8,053 bases of DNA from Bryobacterales bacterium (lineage in GTDB: Bacteria; Acidobacteriota; Terriglobia; Bryobacterales; Bryobacteraceae), in NCBI GenBank assembly GCA_030838885.1, contig JAUZEU010000194.1, positions 1 through 8,053 of the forward strand. The letters are read 5' to 3'. Of the stretch, positions 1 through 6,463 are shown in pieces. The first letter of the stretch is position 1. Each line of letters begins with the position of its first letter. The translations under genes were made by a program, and so were the position numbers. A model generated the notes under the pieces. That model worked only from the letters and a program-made list of their open reading frames with translations. It did no database searches and was not told where the DNA came from.

Positions 1-269
1 ATCTCGCGACCGATTTCTGTTGCCGTCTCACCAACGAACCGCACCTCAGCCGTTCTGAGTTGAATCGCAGTCACGCCCAGATCCGCAGCCGCCTTCATCC
101 AGAAAGAGCGGATGTTCTCAATGCCCGCGATCACCTCTGACCCGGGCGGCAGAATTCGCGCTGTTGTCGTGTAAACGAGATCGAGGGCGGCGAAATTGCC
201 TTTTCCCACGACCTCCTCTTCGAAGATGCGGTTTATCGCACAAAGTTCCTGCAAAGCGTTATCAGACAT
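1..269 (-). CDS. SnoaL/NTF2-like (DUF4440-type) protein, C-terminus beyond window edge
   Basis: Reading leftward from an ATG at 269-267 gives 89 residues that stay open to the window edge, so the C-terminal part is missing. The protein starts MSDNALQELCAINRIFEEEV. It continues with a segment like 'NFAALDLVYTTTARILPPGSE' and then 'GIENIRSFWMKAAADLG', the pattern of the SnoaL-like/DUF4440 cone-fold family: a helix, a small-pocket strand with 'LPPG', then the 'G.E.IR.FW' helix. There is no signal peptide, so it is probably cytoplasmic. Family members include ketosteroid-isomerase-like enzymes and many proteins of unknown role; no substrate can be given. A clean AGGAG (complement at 276-280) lies 6 nt before the ATG, supporting this start. 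It is divergent from fdhA across 97 bp, which allows shared regulation but does not show it. Confidence 0.8.
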   Translation of the reverse strand, partial: MSDNALQELCAINRIFEEEVVGKGNFAALDLVYTTTARILPPGSEVIAGIENIRSFWMKAAADLGVTAIQLRTAEVRFVGETATEIGRE

Positions 270-366
270 GGCGATCTCCTGTTCTGAACTGTGCGAGTGT
301 AACACGCCTGAAGAGCTGGTTCTTTCGTGATAGACTCATCCCCGGCAAACAGAAAAGGAGAAAACT
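270..366. promoter_or_regulatory. Divergent spacer with ribosome binding sites for both flanking genes
   Basis: This 97-bp gap lies between the divergent SnoaL-like gene and fdhA and must hold the leader of both. Each side has a textbook AGGAG six bases from its ATG: 356-360 on the plus strand for fdhA, and 276-280 on the minus strand for the SnoaL-like gene. A small palindrome GTGT-A-ACAC sits at 297-305, near the leftward gene; it could be an operator half but is too short to be convincing. I could not pick -35/-10 boxes with confidence. Confidence 0.5.
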
Positions 367-1560
367 ATGGCCACCAACAGAGGCGTTGAATACATGGGTC
401 CGGGCAAGGTGGAAGTTCATTCCATCGACTTTCCGAAGCTCGCCCTCGGAGACAGAAAATGTGAGCACGGCGTGATTCTGAAGATTGTTTCCACGAACAT
501 CTGCGGAAGCGACCAGCATATGGTGCGGGGCCGTACAACCGCTCCGGTGGGCCTTGTGCTGGGACACGAGATCACGGGAGAAGTGATCGAGGCCGGACGG
601 GATGTCGAGTTCATCCACGTTGGCGACCTGGTCTCGGTGCCTTTCAACATCGCCTGCGGGCGGTGCCGCAACTGTAAGGAAGGGAAGACGGGCGTTTGTT
701 TGAATGTGAACCCGTCGCGGCCCGGTGCAGCCTTTGGGTACGTCGACATGGGCGGCTGGGTAGGCGGGCAGGCTGAATATGTGATGGTGCCTTACGCCGA
801 TTTCAACCTGCTGAAGTTTCCGGATAAGGCGCGCGCCATGGAGAAGATCAGGGATCTGACTCTGCTCTCAGACATTTTCCCTACGGGTTATCACGGAGCG
901 GTAACGGCGGGTGTGGGTACCGGGTCCGTAGTTTACGTGGCAGGCGCCGGTCCGGTTGGCCTTGCGTGCGCGGCTGCCTGCCAACTGCTCGGCGCTGCCA
1001 TCGTCATCGTGGGCGACATGATTCCGGAGCGGCTGGATCAGGCCAGGAGCTTCGGCTGCGAAGTTGTCGACCTGCGGAGCGACGCATCGCTGTGCGACCA
1101 GATCGCGCAGATTGCGGGCGTGCCGGAAGTGGACAGCGCGGTCGATTGCGTTGGATTCGAGGCTAAGGGGCACGGCAAGGACGCGGGGGTGGAGCAACCT
1201 GCGACTGTGCTGAACTCGCTGATGACGATCACGCGTGCCGGGGGCGCCCTGGGCATTCCGGGACTCTATGTGACCGACGATCCGGGTGGCGTGGACGCCA
1301 GCGCGAAGTCGGGAACCCTGGGGATTCGGATTGGTCTGGGGTGGGCAAAGTCGCATACGCTCTCCACGGGTCAGTGCCCGGTGATGAAGTACCACCGCCA
1401 GCTCATGATGGCGATTCTGTACGACAAGGTGCAAATTGCGAAGGCGTGCAACGTGGAAGTGATTTCGCTGGATGACGCCCCGAAGGGCTATAAGGATTTC
1501 GATAAGGGCGCGGCGAAGAAGTTTGTGCTCGATCCGCACGGGATGCTGAAGGCGGCCTGA
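367..1560 (+). CDS. fdhA: Glutathione-independent formaldehyde dehydrogenase (zinc, NAD)
   Basis: This 397-residue zinc-dependent medium-chain dehydrogenase closely follows the Pseudomonas putida formaldehyde dehydrogenase pattern from end to end, as recalled. That enzyme oxidises formaldehyde to formate with tightly bound NAD and no glutathione, and can also dismutate aldehydes. Catalytic zinc ligands fall at the family numbering: Cys46 (NICGSDQHM), His67 (GHE) and Asp169 (LLSDI). Structural zinc ligands are Cys97, Cys100, Cys103 and Cys111. The Rossmann glycine motif is GAGPVG at 193-198, with the NAD-ribose acidic residue near Asp217. The length matches the family (about 398) and the C-terminus 'KKFVLDPH' is typical. 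AGGAG six bases upstream fixes the start. It has no signal peptide, so it is cytoplasmic. It ends 15 bp before the oppositely oriented vapC remnant. Its nearness to a quinoprotein alcohol dehydrogenase suggests aldehyde disposal, but they are on opposite strands and not one operon. Confidence 0.95.
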   Translation: MATNRGVEYMGPGKVEVHSIDFPKLALGDRKCEHGVILKIVSTNICGSDQHMVRGRTTAPVGLVLGHEITGEVIEAGRDVEFIHVGDLVSVPFNIACGRCRNCKEGKTGVCLNVNPSRPGAAFGYVDMGGWVGGQAEYVMVPYADFNLLKFPDKARAMEKIRDLTLLSDIFPTGYHGAVTAGVGTGSVVYVAGAGPVGLACAAACQLLGAAIVIVGDMIPERLDQARSFGCEVVDLRSDASLCDQIAQIAGVPEVDSAVDCVGFEAKGHGKDAGVEQPATVLNSLMTITRAGGALGIPGLYVTDDPGGVDASAKSGTLGIRIGLGWAKSHTLSTGQCPVMKYHRQLMMAILYDKVQIAKACNVEVISLDDAPKGYKDFDKGAAKKFVLDPHGMLKAA

Positions 1561-1575
1561 GGAGACACGCTGGAG

Positions 1576-2005
1576 TCACTTCAGTGGGTTAACCCATTTC
1601 AGGCAGGGGAAACGCAGGAAATCGGTATCGACAGTGTGTAGCGTCGCGCGGGCTTCTATAGCCAGCGCCGCCAGGTGCGCATCGGTGGTGAGATTCCCGC
1701 CCTTACCTTCGGTGCGCAAAAATCCAAACGCCAACCCGGCATGGCCCGGTTCCGGATTGAGTAGTATTACAATCAGGGCGATTGAGCCATGACTCCACGT
1801 GGGAGGTGGCGAGGTGAACTGACATCGGCGCCTCTAATACGCGAGGGCTTGTCCACAGGCGGACGAATCCGAGCGCCACCACCCACGCCATTCCAACACT
1901 TTCACGTCCTGAAAGCGTCTCGATCCACCACGGACGTGCGCGTTCGTGATGGGGTGAAGATCGATTGCAGGCACAAACGAGCAGGCTCAGATCGGGAAGA
2001 CTACT
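1576..2005 (-). pseudogene. vapC: VapC-type PIN-domain ribonuclease toxin, frameshifted
   Basis: Two reading frames on the minus strand together spell a complete PIN-domain VapC toxin of the kind paired with VapB antitoxins. The first part, from about 2002 to 1772, reads 'LPDLSLLVCACNRSSPHHE', then '...WVVALGFVRL.TSPRV...HVESWLNRPD'. The second part, 1770-1576, reads 'VILLNPEPGHAGLAFGFL', then '..GGNLTTDAHLAALAIE', 'TLHTVDTDF' and 'LKWVNPLK' before a TGA at 1578-1576. One surplus base at 1771 (in an AA pair) separates the frames. VapC toxins are Mg-dependent RNases; the expected acidic residues are visible in PDL, TDAH and DTD. The 5' end is also odd: no ATG, GTG or TTG is in frame near the vapB stop. 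The nearest are an ATG at 2065 and a TTG at 2059, deep inside vapB, and a CTG at 2020. The gene is therefore probably dead, unless the extra base is a sequencing error. Confidence 0.8.
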
Positions 2006-2264
2006 ACGTGCGCGCGCCAGACCCGGGCAAGAACCGTTCCTCGTCCAACTGCCACGCAAGTTCATTCAGGCGGCGCTCATCAATACCGGGGCGAAGGTGT
2101 CCGTCGCGCGGTTCAAAGTCGAAAGGAGGGACAGAGGGAGTCTGATCAGCCAGGCCTCGACGCAAAACGTCATTGACTACGGATCTAAACGAAACACCAC
2201 TCTCTCGGGCCAGTTGTGCCAGACGCTCTGCAAGGCCGTCATCAAGCGTGAGTGTGGTGCGCAT
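2004..2264 (-). CDS. vapB: VapB-type antitoxin, ribbon-helix-helix family
   Basis: An 86-residue protein beginning MRTTLTLDDGLAERLAQLAR and continuing 'SGVSFRSVVNDVLRRGL', the N-terminal DNA-binding strand and two helices of VapB/RHH antitoxins. The C-terminal half is rich in charged and aromatic residues (PPFDFEPRDG, then LNELAWQLDEERFL), as expected for the segment that wraps the toxin. The start at 2264 is chosen because homologues begin M-R-T-T-L; an in-frame ATG at 2318 would add 18 unlikely residues. It ends in two adjacent TAG codons (2006-2001). No ribosome binding site is visible; instead a perfect inverted repeat directly precedes the ATG. It lies 50 bp after the second permease gene. 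VapB normally neutralises VapC and represses its own promoter; here its partner appears frameshifted, leaving an orphan antitoxin. Confidence 0.87.
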   Translation of the reverse strand: MRTTLTLDDGLAERLAQLARESGVSFRSVVNDVLRRGLADQTPSVPPFDFEPRDGHLRPGIDERRLNELAWQLDEERFLPGSGART

Positions 2265-2284
2265 AAAGACATGATGATGTCTTT
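2265..2284. promoter_or_regulatory. Perfect 8-bp inverted repeat touching the vapB start codon
   Basis: AAAGACAT at 2265-2272 and ATGTCTTT at 2277-2284 are exact inverted copies with a 4-bp centre. The repeat begins at the base next to the vapB ATG and takes the place where a Shine-Dalgarno sequence would normally lie. RHH antitoxins such as VapB bind inverted repeats in their own promoters, so an autoregulatory operator is the simplest reading. In RNA it could also fold into a hairpin that hinders vapB translation. The repeat itself is certain; its function is inferred. Confidence 0.55.
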
Positions 2285-2314
2285 TGAGACTGATATCAAG
2301 ATGCTCGCTTCGGC

Positions 2315-3571
2315 TCATTCATACCGAAGGCACTCAATCGGATCCAGATTCGCCGCCCGGTTCGCCGGATAGTACCCGAAGAACAACCCGACACCGACCG
2401 AAATCCCCACACCGAGCAGCACCCACAAGGGTGACACCTCTGCCGGGATATCCGGGATAACAGACCTTACGACAAACGCAATTGACGCTCCGCACAAAAT
2501 TCCGAGTATTCCGCCAATACACGAGAGCGTGACCGCCTCCATTAGAAACTGCACGCGAATGTCGGATTTGCGAGCACCCATTGCCTTCCGGATACCGATC
2601 TCGCTCGTCCGCTCCGTGACTGAAATCAACATGATATTCATCACCCCAATGCCGCCCACCAGCAGGCCAATGGAACTGATGATGCCGGTGAGCAGCACCA
2701 GCGCGCCGGTTAGCTGGTTCCAGAGCGAACTGAGGAAGTCCGGGCTGGAGATCTCGAAATCATCGCCGGCATGATGCGGAACACGGCGCTTCCGCCGCAT
2801 GGCATCCTCCACCTGATCGTGAACCTGATCCATCGCGACACCGTCTTTCGCGGCAACCGCGATAAATCGTTCCTTCACCTCCGGAAAGTTCTTCCGGAAG
2901 TTGCTCATCGGAATGGTCGCAAACTGGTCGACGCCGAAATTCGAAAAGAGTCCCTGATCCGGCTCGAAAAGCCCGATTACTTCATACAACCGGCCGTTGA
3001 GCCGAACCTGCTTTCCAATCGCATCGATGTGAGGGAAAAGCGACTCGGCAATGGCCCTCCCGATCACGACGACACTACGGGAATGCTCTTCGTCATACGC
3101 GGAAATAAACCGGCCCTGACCAATTGCAAAGAGCGGCAGCGCCTGCGCATACTGCGGCTGCGTACCGCGCAGAAAGAAACGCTGCACACGGTTATCACCG
3201 TAGCGGATCTCGTCGGCCTGTTCAGAGAAGTTGATTCTTTGCCCAAAGATCGTGGCGTAGGAAACGCCCTGGCAGGTCTCTTCGATGAACTTCTCGTCGC
3301 CGTCCTGGAGGTACTTGCGGACGCGGATTTTTGCCGGCAACCGGTCGGCCCGCTGCCCGGCAGGAATCCTGGTGACGAACAGGGTATTCGAACCGAGGCG
3401 CGAGATCCGTTCTCTGATCAGCCCGTTGAGCCCGTCAATGATGGAGGCAACGGCGATCACGGAAGTAACGCCAATAACGATACCGAGGATGGTGAGTGCG
3501 GACCGGACCTTACGGTCGCGGAGGGTGCCCAGCGCCACCGAGATGTTTTCGACAAACTCGTCACGTCGCAT
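2315..3571 (-). CDS. ABC transporter permease, FtsX/MacB type (second of a pair)
   Basis: A 418-residue membrane protein with MacB-type permease architecture. It has a first membrane segment at about 24-46 (ALTILGIVIGVTSVIAVASI), a large periplasmic domain at about 50-285, then three membrane segments at about 289-313, 345-368 and 381-400. The cytoplasmic loop carries the family signature 'SVTERTSEIGIRKAMGAR' at 317-334, and the C-terminus has 'GYYPANRAANLDP..CLRYE'. There is no ATP-binding domain, so it needs a separate ATPase, not visible here. The start at 3571 overlaps the stop of the preceding permease gene in TGATG, with AGGAAGG just upstream, showing translational coupling. The open frame runs further upstream, but that part is the preceding gene read out of frame. 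The family exports lipoproteins, peptides, antibiotics or transmits force across the envelope; the substrate here is unknown. Confidence 0.9.
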   Translation of the reverse strand: MRRDEFVENISVALGTLRDRKVRSALTILGIVIGVTSVIAVASIIDGLNGLIRERISRLGSNTLFVTRIPAGQRADRLPAKIRVRKYLQDGDEKFIEETCQGVSYATIFGQRINFSEQADEIRYGDNRVQRFFLRGTQPQYAQALPLFAIGQGRFISAYDEEHSRSVVVIGRAIAESLFPHIDAIGKQVRLNGRLYEVIGLFEPDQGLFSNFGVDQFATIPMSNFRKNFPEVKERFIAVAAKDGVAMDQVHDQVEDAMRRKRRVPHHAGDDFEISSPDFLSSLWNQLTGALVLLTGIISSIGLLVGGIGVMNIMLISVTERTSEIGIRKAMGARKSDIRVQFLMEAVTLSCIGGILGILCGASIAFVVRSVIPDIPAEVSPLWVLLGVGISVGVGLFFGYYPANRAANLDPIECLRYE

Positions 3572-4800
3572 CAGGCATCCTTCCTGAGCGCTGCCACCGG
3601 ATCGAGTTTCGCTGCTTTGTTTGCAGGGTAAATACCAAAAAACAGGCCGATCAGGGAACTGAGCAGCACACCCAGCATGGCGACCCAGAGTTTGACGGAT
3701 GCGGGGAACGATGTAAACGAGCGGAGTGCGGTGGCGCAGCCGAAACCAATTCCGATACCAATCGCGCCTCCAATGAGGCACTGAATCAGGCTTTCGGTCA
3801 GGAACTGTCGGAGGATGTCTTTCTGCGTAGCGCCCAGCGCACGCCGCACGCCAATTTCGCGAGTGCGCTCGGTGACGCTCACCAGCATCACGTTCATAAT
3901 TACGATGCCGCCGACAACGGCAGAGATTGAACTGACCATCACGAACACCGCAAAGAACGACCCACTGATGCTCTGCCATAGCGCAATGTAGCTTTGCGCC
4001 GTGCCGACGAAGAAAGTCTCGTCTTTACCCGGCTGGTCGTGGCGGCGGGTGCGCATGATGCCGGTTACTTCGTCCTGCGCCGCGTTAAAGGTCTTCTCCC
4101 CACCGGATGCTTTGATCTCGAGAGTTAATGAAGTGCGTGTGCCACGTACTTTCAAATACGTCGTCAGCGGTATGATCGCGAAGTTGTCCTGATCCTGCCC
4201 CAGTACTGCGCCCTGTTTTTCGAACGTCCCCACTACCGTGAATTCCTGGCTGCCTGTACGGATGCTCCGGCCCACCGGGTTTGTACCGGGAAAGAACTCC
4301 TCTACAAGTGACGAACCAATCAGGCAGACGTAAGCGGCATGGCGGTCTTCGCTTTCCGTGAAGTAGCGGCCCTGATCGAGCGTACGGGTATCGATATCGA
4401 CCATGTTCGGGGTATAGCCGATGATGTTCGAATCGTCCATCTGTTTGTTCTTGTACTGGATGGAAAGGGTGCCGCTGGCCGATGCTCCAACGAGTTCGCA
4501 GTGCGCGCAGAGTTCGCGGACGGCAGCAAGATCGTCTGTCTGAATGTTTTTGTTCTTCAGGGCTTTCACCACAACAGTGAAATCGACCACGGCGAACGGT
4601 GTCTTGGCCACGCGAAACACGTTCGTTCCCAGGTTGGCGATTTTGGTCTCGACGTAGGTATTCGCGCCCTGTACAAGGGTCATTACCGTGATGAGAGTCG
4701 CCACTCCCATGGTCAGACCGAGCACGGTGAGTGAGGCGCGCAGCTTATGTGCACGGATCGCGTCGATAGCGAGGTTTAGATTGTCGCGGAGGTCTACCAT
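3571..4800 (-). CDS. ABC transporter permease, FtsX/MacB type (first of a pair)
   Basis: A 409-residue permease with the same fold as its downstream neighbour but clearly diverged, so the two probably form a heterodimer. The first membrane segment lies at about 22-44 (ASLTVLGLTMGVATLITVMT), followed by a periplasmic domain at about 46-278 and membrane segments at about 281-306, 336-358 and 371-391. The coupling loop reads 'SVTERTREIGVRRALGAT' (308-325) and the C-terminus 'GIYPANKAAKLDPVAALR', both typical of MacB/FtsX permeases. The periplasmic domain has a C-A-H-C stretch at 98-101, which may be incidental. It has no nucleotide-binding domain. It starts 52 bp after the quinoprotein gene with no strong ribosome binding site, and a possible hairpin lies in that gap. 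Being in line with cytochrome and dehydrogenase genes may mean cotranscription, but a role in that pathway is not shown. Confidence 0.9.
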   Translation of the reverse strand: MVDLRDNLNLAIDAIRAHKLRASLTVLGLTMGVATLITVMTLVQGANTYVETKIANLGTNVFRVAKTPFAVVDFTVVVKALKNKNIQTDDLAAVRELCAHCELVGASASGTLSIQYKNKQMDDSNIIGYTPNMVDIDTRTLDQGRYFTESEDRHAAYVCLIGSSLVEEFFPGTNPVGRSIRTGSQEFTVVGTFEKQGAVLGQDQDNFAIIPLTTYLKVRGTRTSLTLEIKASGGEKTFNAAQDEVTGIMRTRRHDQPGKDETFFVGTAQSYIALWQSISGSFFAVFVMVSSISAVVGGIVIMNVMLVSVTERTREIGVRRALGATQKDILRQFLTESLIQCLIGGAIGIGIGFGCATALRSFTSFPASVKLWVAMLGVLLSSLIGLFFGIYPANKAAKLDPVAALRKDA

Positions 4801-4810
4801 CAGGCAGTTA

Positions 4811-4846
4811 CTGCGGTACTACACCCAACGGCAATTCTCACCGCAG
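4811..4846. repeat. Inverted repeat (possible RNA hairpin) between quinoprotein and permease genes
   Basis: CTGCGGT at 4811-4817 and ACCGCAG at 4840-4846 are perfect 7-bp inverted copies with a 22-bp loop, filling most of the 52-bp gap between the two genes. No T-run follows on the minus strand, so it does not look like an intrinsic terminator. It could be a processing or mRNA-stability hairpin that sets different levels for the redox genes and the permeases. A 7-bp stem with a long loop could also be chance. Confidence 0.35.
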
Positions 4847-4852
4847 AGTTCA

Positions 4853-6463
4853 TCATTTCTGCATCATGATCTTTGGCAGCGGAATGGACACCGCCGGCTC
4901 GAACAGCCCAAACGAAAACACGTTCGTGCCGGCTGCCACGGCCACGTATTCCTTGCCATCCACCGCATAAATCACAGGGGAAGCTGTAAGCGTATCGCCG
5001 ACATTGTAATGCCACAGATGGCGGCCCGTGCGGGCTTCCAGGGCGATGAGGTGGCCATCGTCATCGCCTGAAAAGAGCACTCCGCTTGCCGTCGAGACAG
5101 TGCCTGTCCACATTCGGGAATAATTGCCAACAGGGTACTGCCAGACGCGATTACCTGTTCTTGGATCGATGGCGCGCAGAATCACCGCACCGCCCGGTTC
5201 GGTTGCTGCACCTCCGGCAAAGTTCTTCATCGGGACAGGTTTCTGGCTGGAAAGTGTGAACATGCCGCACTCTTCCTGCGTGAGGATATAAAGTAAACCC
5301 GTGCCGGGGTTATAGCTCTGGCCCATCCAGTTGGTTGCGCCCTTCACGCTGGGACAGACCCAGTTGCCTTCCGGTGTCGGGTCTTTGCCCGGGATGATCA
5401 CGGGCTTGCCGTTGTCATCGATACCGGAGGCCCATGTGATGTTATCGATCAGTTTCGTGGCCTTCAGAAACTTGCCTGTCTGCCGGTCCAGGATATAGAA
5501 GAAGCCGTTCCGATTGGCATGCACTAATACTTTGCGCCGGGCTCCCTGCCAGGGGATCTCAAGCAGCACGGGCCAACTCTGAGCGTCCCAGTCATGCACG
5601 TCGTGCGGCGTGAACTGGAAATACCATTTGAGCTTGCCGGTTTCCAGATCGAGAGCGAGGACGGAACAGGTGTAAAGGTCAATGCCTTCGCGCGGCTTAC
5701 CGGCATAGTCGGGCCAGGGATTGCCCGTGGTCCAGAAAAGCGTGTTGCTTTCGGGATCGAAGGTGCCGGAGAGCCAGGTTCCCGCGCCACCCCATTCGTG
5801 CAGGTCGCTCCAGGTTTCCGAGCCCGGCTCGCCCCTGGCAGGCACGGTGTAGGTACGCCAGATCTCGTCACCGGTTACAGGCGACAGAGCCGCGATGAAG
5901 CCACGCATCCCCGTGTCTCCGCCGGCGCTGCCTACCAGTATCCTGTCTTTCACAACCAGGGGCGCGGAGGTAGATGTGACACCTTTTTCCACGTCGGCAA
6001 ACTGCCGGTTAAACAGGAGCGATCCTGTCTGGCGGTCAAGCGCTACCAGGTAGTTATCGGTGGTGGTGAAGTAGACGGACTCGCCGAGGATCGCGGCCCC
6101 ACGATTGACCCCTTTGCGTTTCGCGCGGCCATCGGAGTACTGCCAGATCAGGCGTCCGTTGCGGGCATCGATCGCATACATGGCGTTCGAGTCGGTGACG
6201 TACATCACGCCGTTGTACACAATGGGCGAACTGCGAAGGGCATTCGCTTCAGGCACATGGTACGTCCACTTAGCCACAATATCGGGGGCGTTCTGAATCG
6301 TAATCTGATTCAGCTGGCTATAGCGCCAGCCCTGGAAATTTCCGGCGTAAGTGAGCCAGTTATCGCCGGCGCCTTTGACAATGTCTTCGTATTTGACCTG
6401 GGCGGTGGCAGGAAGCGCAGTGGCAGGCAGCGTCAGCAGGGCGATTAAGATTGTTTTCTTCAT
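4853..6463 (-). CDS. PQQ-dependent alcohol dehydrogenase (quinoprotein), periplasmic, lanthanide-type motif
   Basis: A 536-residue quinoprotein of the methanol/ethanol dehydrogenase superfamily, which oxidises alcohols in the periplasm using PQQ and a metal ion. A Sec signal peptide (MKKTILIALLTLPATALPATA) is probably cut near residue 21. Propeller-blade repeats of the form 'xALDxxTGxxxW' recur near 96, 139, 190, 269, 323, 430 and 473. The active-site stretch is 'TPHDVHDWDAQSW' at 285-297, with Asp291 as catalytic base and Asp293 two residues on, the extra Asp found in lanthanide-using XoxF and PedH. Asn248 (TTGNPWPD) matches the Asn metal ligand, Arg318 (HANRNGFFY) the PQQ-contacting Arg. 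Asp183 stands where Glu is usual, and the vicinal Cys-Cys pair of classic methanol dehydrogenases is absent. The fused C-terminal cytochrome of quinohemoproteins is also absent. The start overlaps the cytochrome c stop by 4 bp (ATGA). The substrate cannot be read from sequence. Confidence 0.93.
   Translation of the reverse strand: MKKTILIALLTLPATALPATAQVKYEDIVKGAGDNWLTYAGNFQGWRYSQLNQITIQNAPDIVAKWTYHVPEANALRSSPIVYNGVMYVTDSNAMYAIDARNGRLIWQYSDGRAKRKGVNRGAAILGESVYFTTTDNYLVALDRQTGSLLFNRQFADVEKGVTSTSAPLVVKDRILVGSAGGDTGMRGFIAALSPVTGDEIWRTYTVPARGEPGSETWSDLHEWGGAGTWLSGTFDPESNTLFWTTGNPWPDYAGKPREGIDLYTCSVLALDLETGKLKWYFQFTPHDVHDWDAQSWPVLLEIPWQGARRKVLVHANRNGFFYILDRQTGKFLKATKLIDNITWASGIDDNGKPVIIPGKDPTPEGNWVCPSVKGATNWMGQSYNPGTGLLYILTQEECGMFTLSSQKPVPMKNFAGGAATEPGGAVILRAIDPRTGNRVWQYPVGNYSRMWTGTVSTASGVLFSGDDDGHLIALEARTGRHLWHYNVGDTLTASPVIYAVDGKEYVAVAAGTNVFSFGLFEPAVSIPLPKIMMQK

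Noticed and set aside
868..1539. 223-residue open frame on the minus strand inside fdhA
   Set aside because: Arg/His-rich shadow translation opposite a gene with all catalytic residues in place.
1585..1596. 12-bp palindrome TGGGTTAACCCA between fdhA and the vapC 3' end, considered as a terminator
   Set aside because: It encodes the conserved W-V-N-P end of VapC, has no spacer for a loop and no T-run, so coding constraint or chance explains it.
1961..2145. Plus-strand open frames at 1789-2145 and 1965-2372
   Set aside because: They are antisense to vapB and vapC, and their translations show no family features.
2265..2318. Earlier vapB start at 2318, overlapping the permease stop as ATGA
   Set aside because: It would add 18 His/Arg-rich residues before the conserved M-R-T-T-L-T start and would read through the inverted repeat; the later ATG fits the family.
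2771..3631. 286-residue open frame on the plus strand
   Set aside because: It is antisense to the well-supported permease genes, has no recognisable family pattern, and arises from their codon bias.
3572..3979. N-terminal extension of the second permease up to 3979
   Set aside because: Those 136 residues are the upstream permease gene read out of frame; the coupled ATG at 3571 with AGGAAGG is the real start.
5594..6448. 284-residue open frame on the plus strand
   Set aside because: It lies wholly opposite the quinoprotein gene and its translation shows no domain; a shadow frame.
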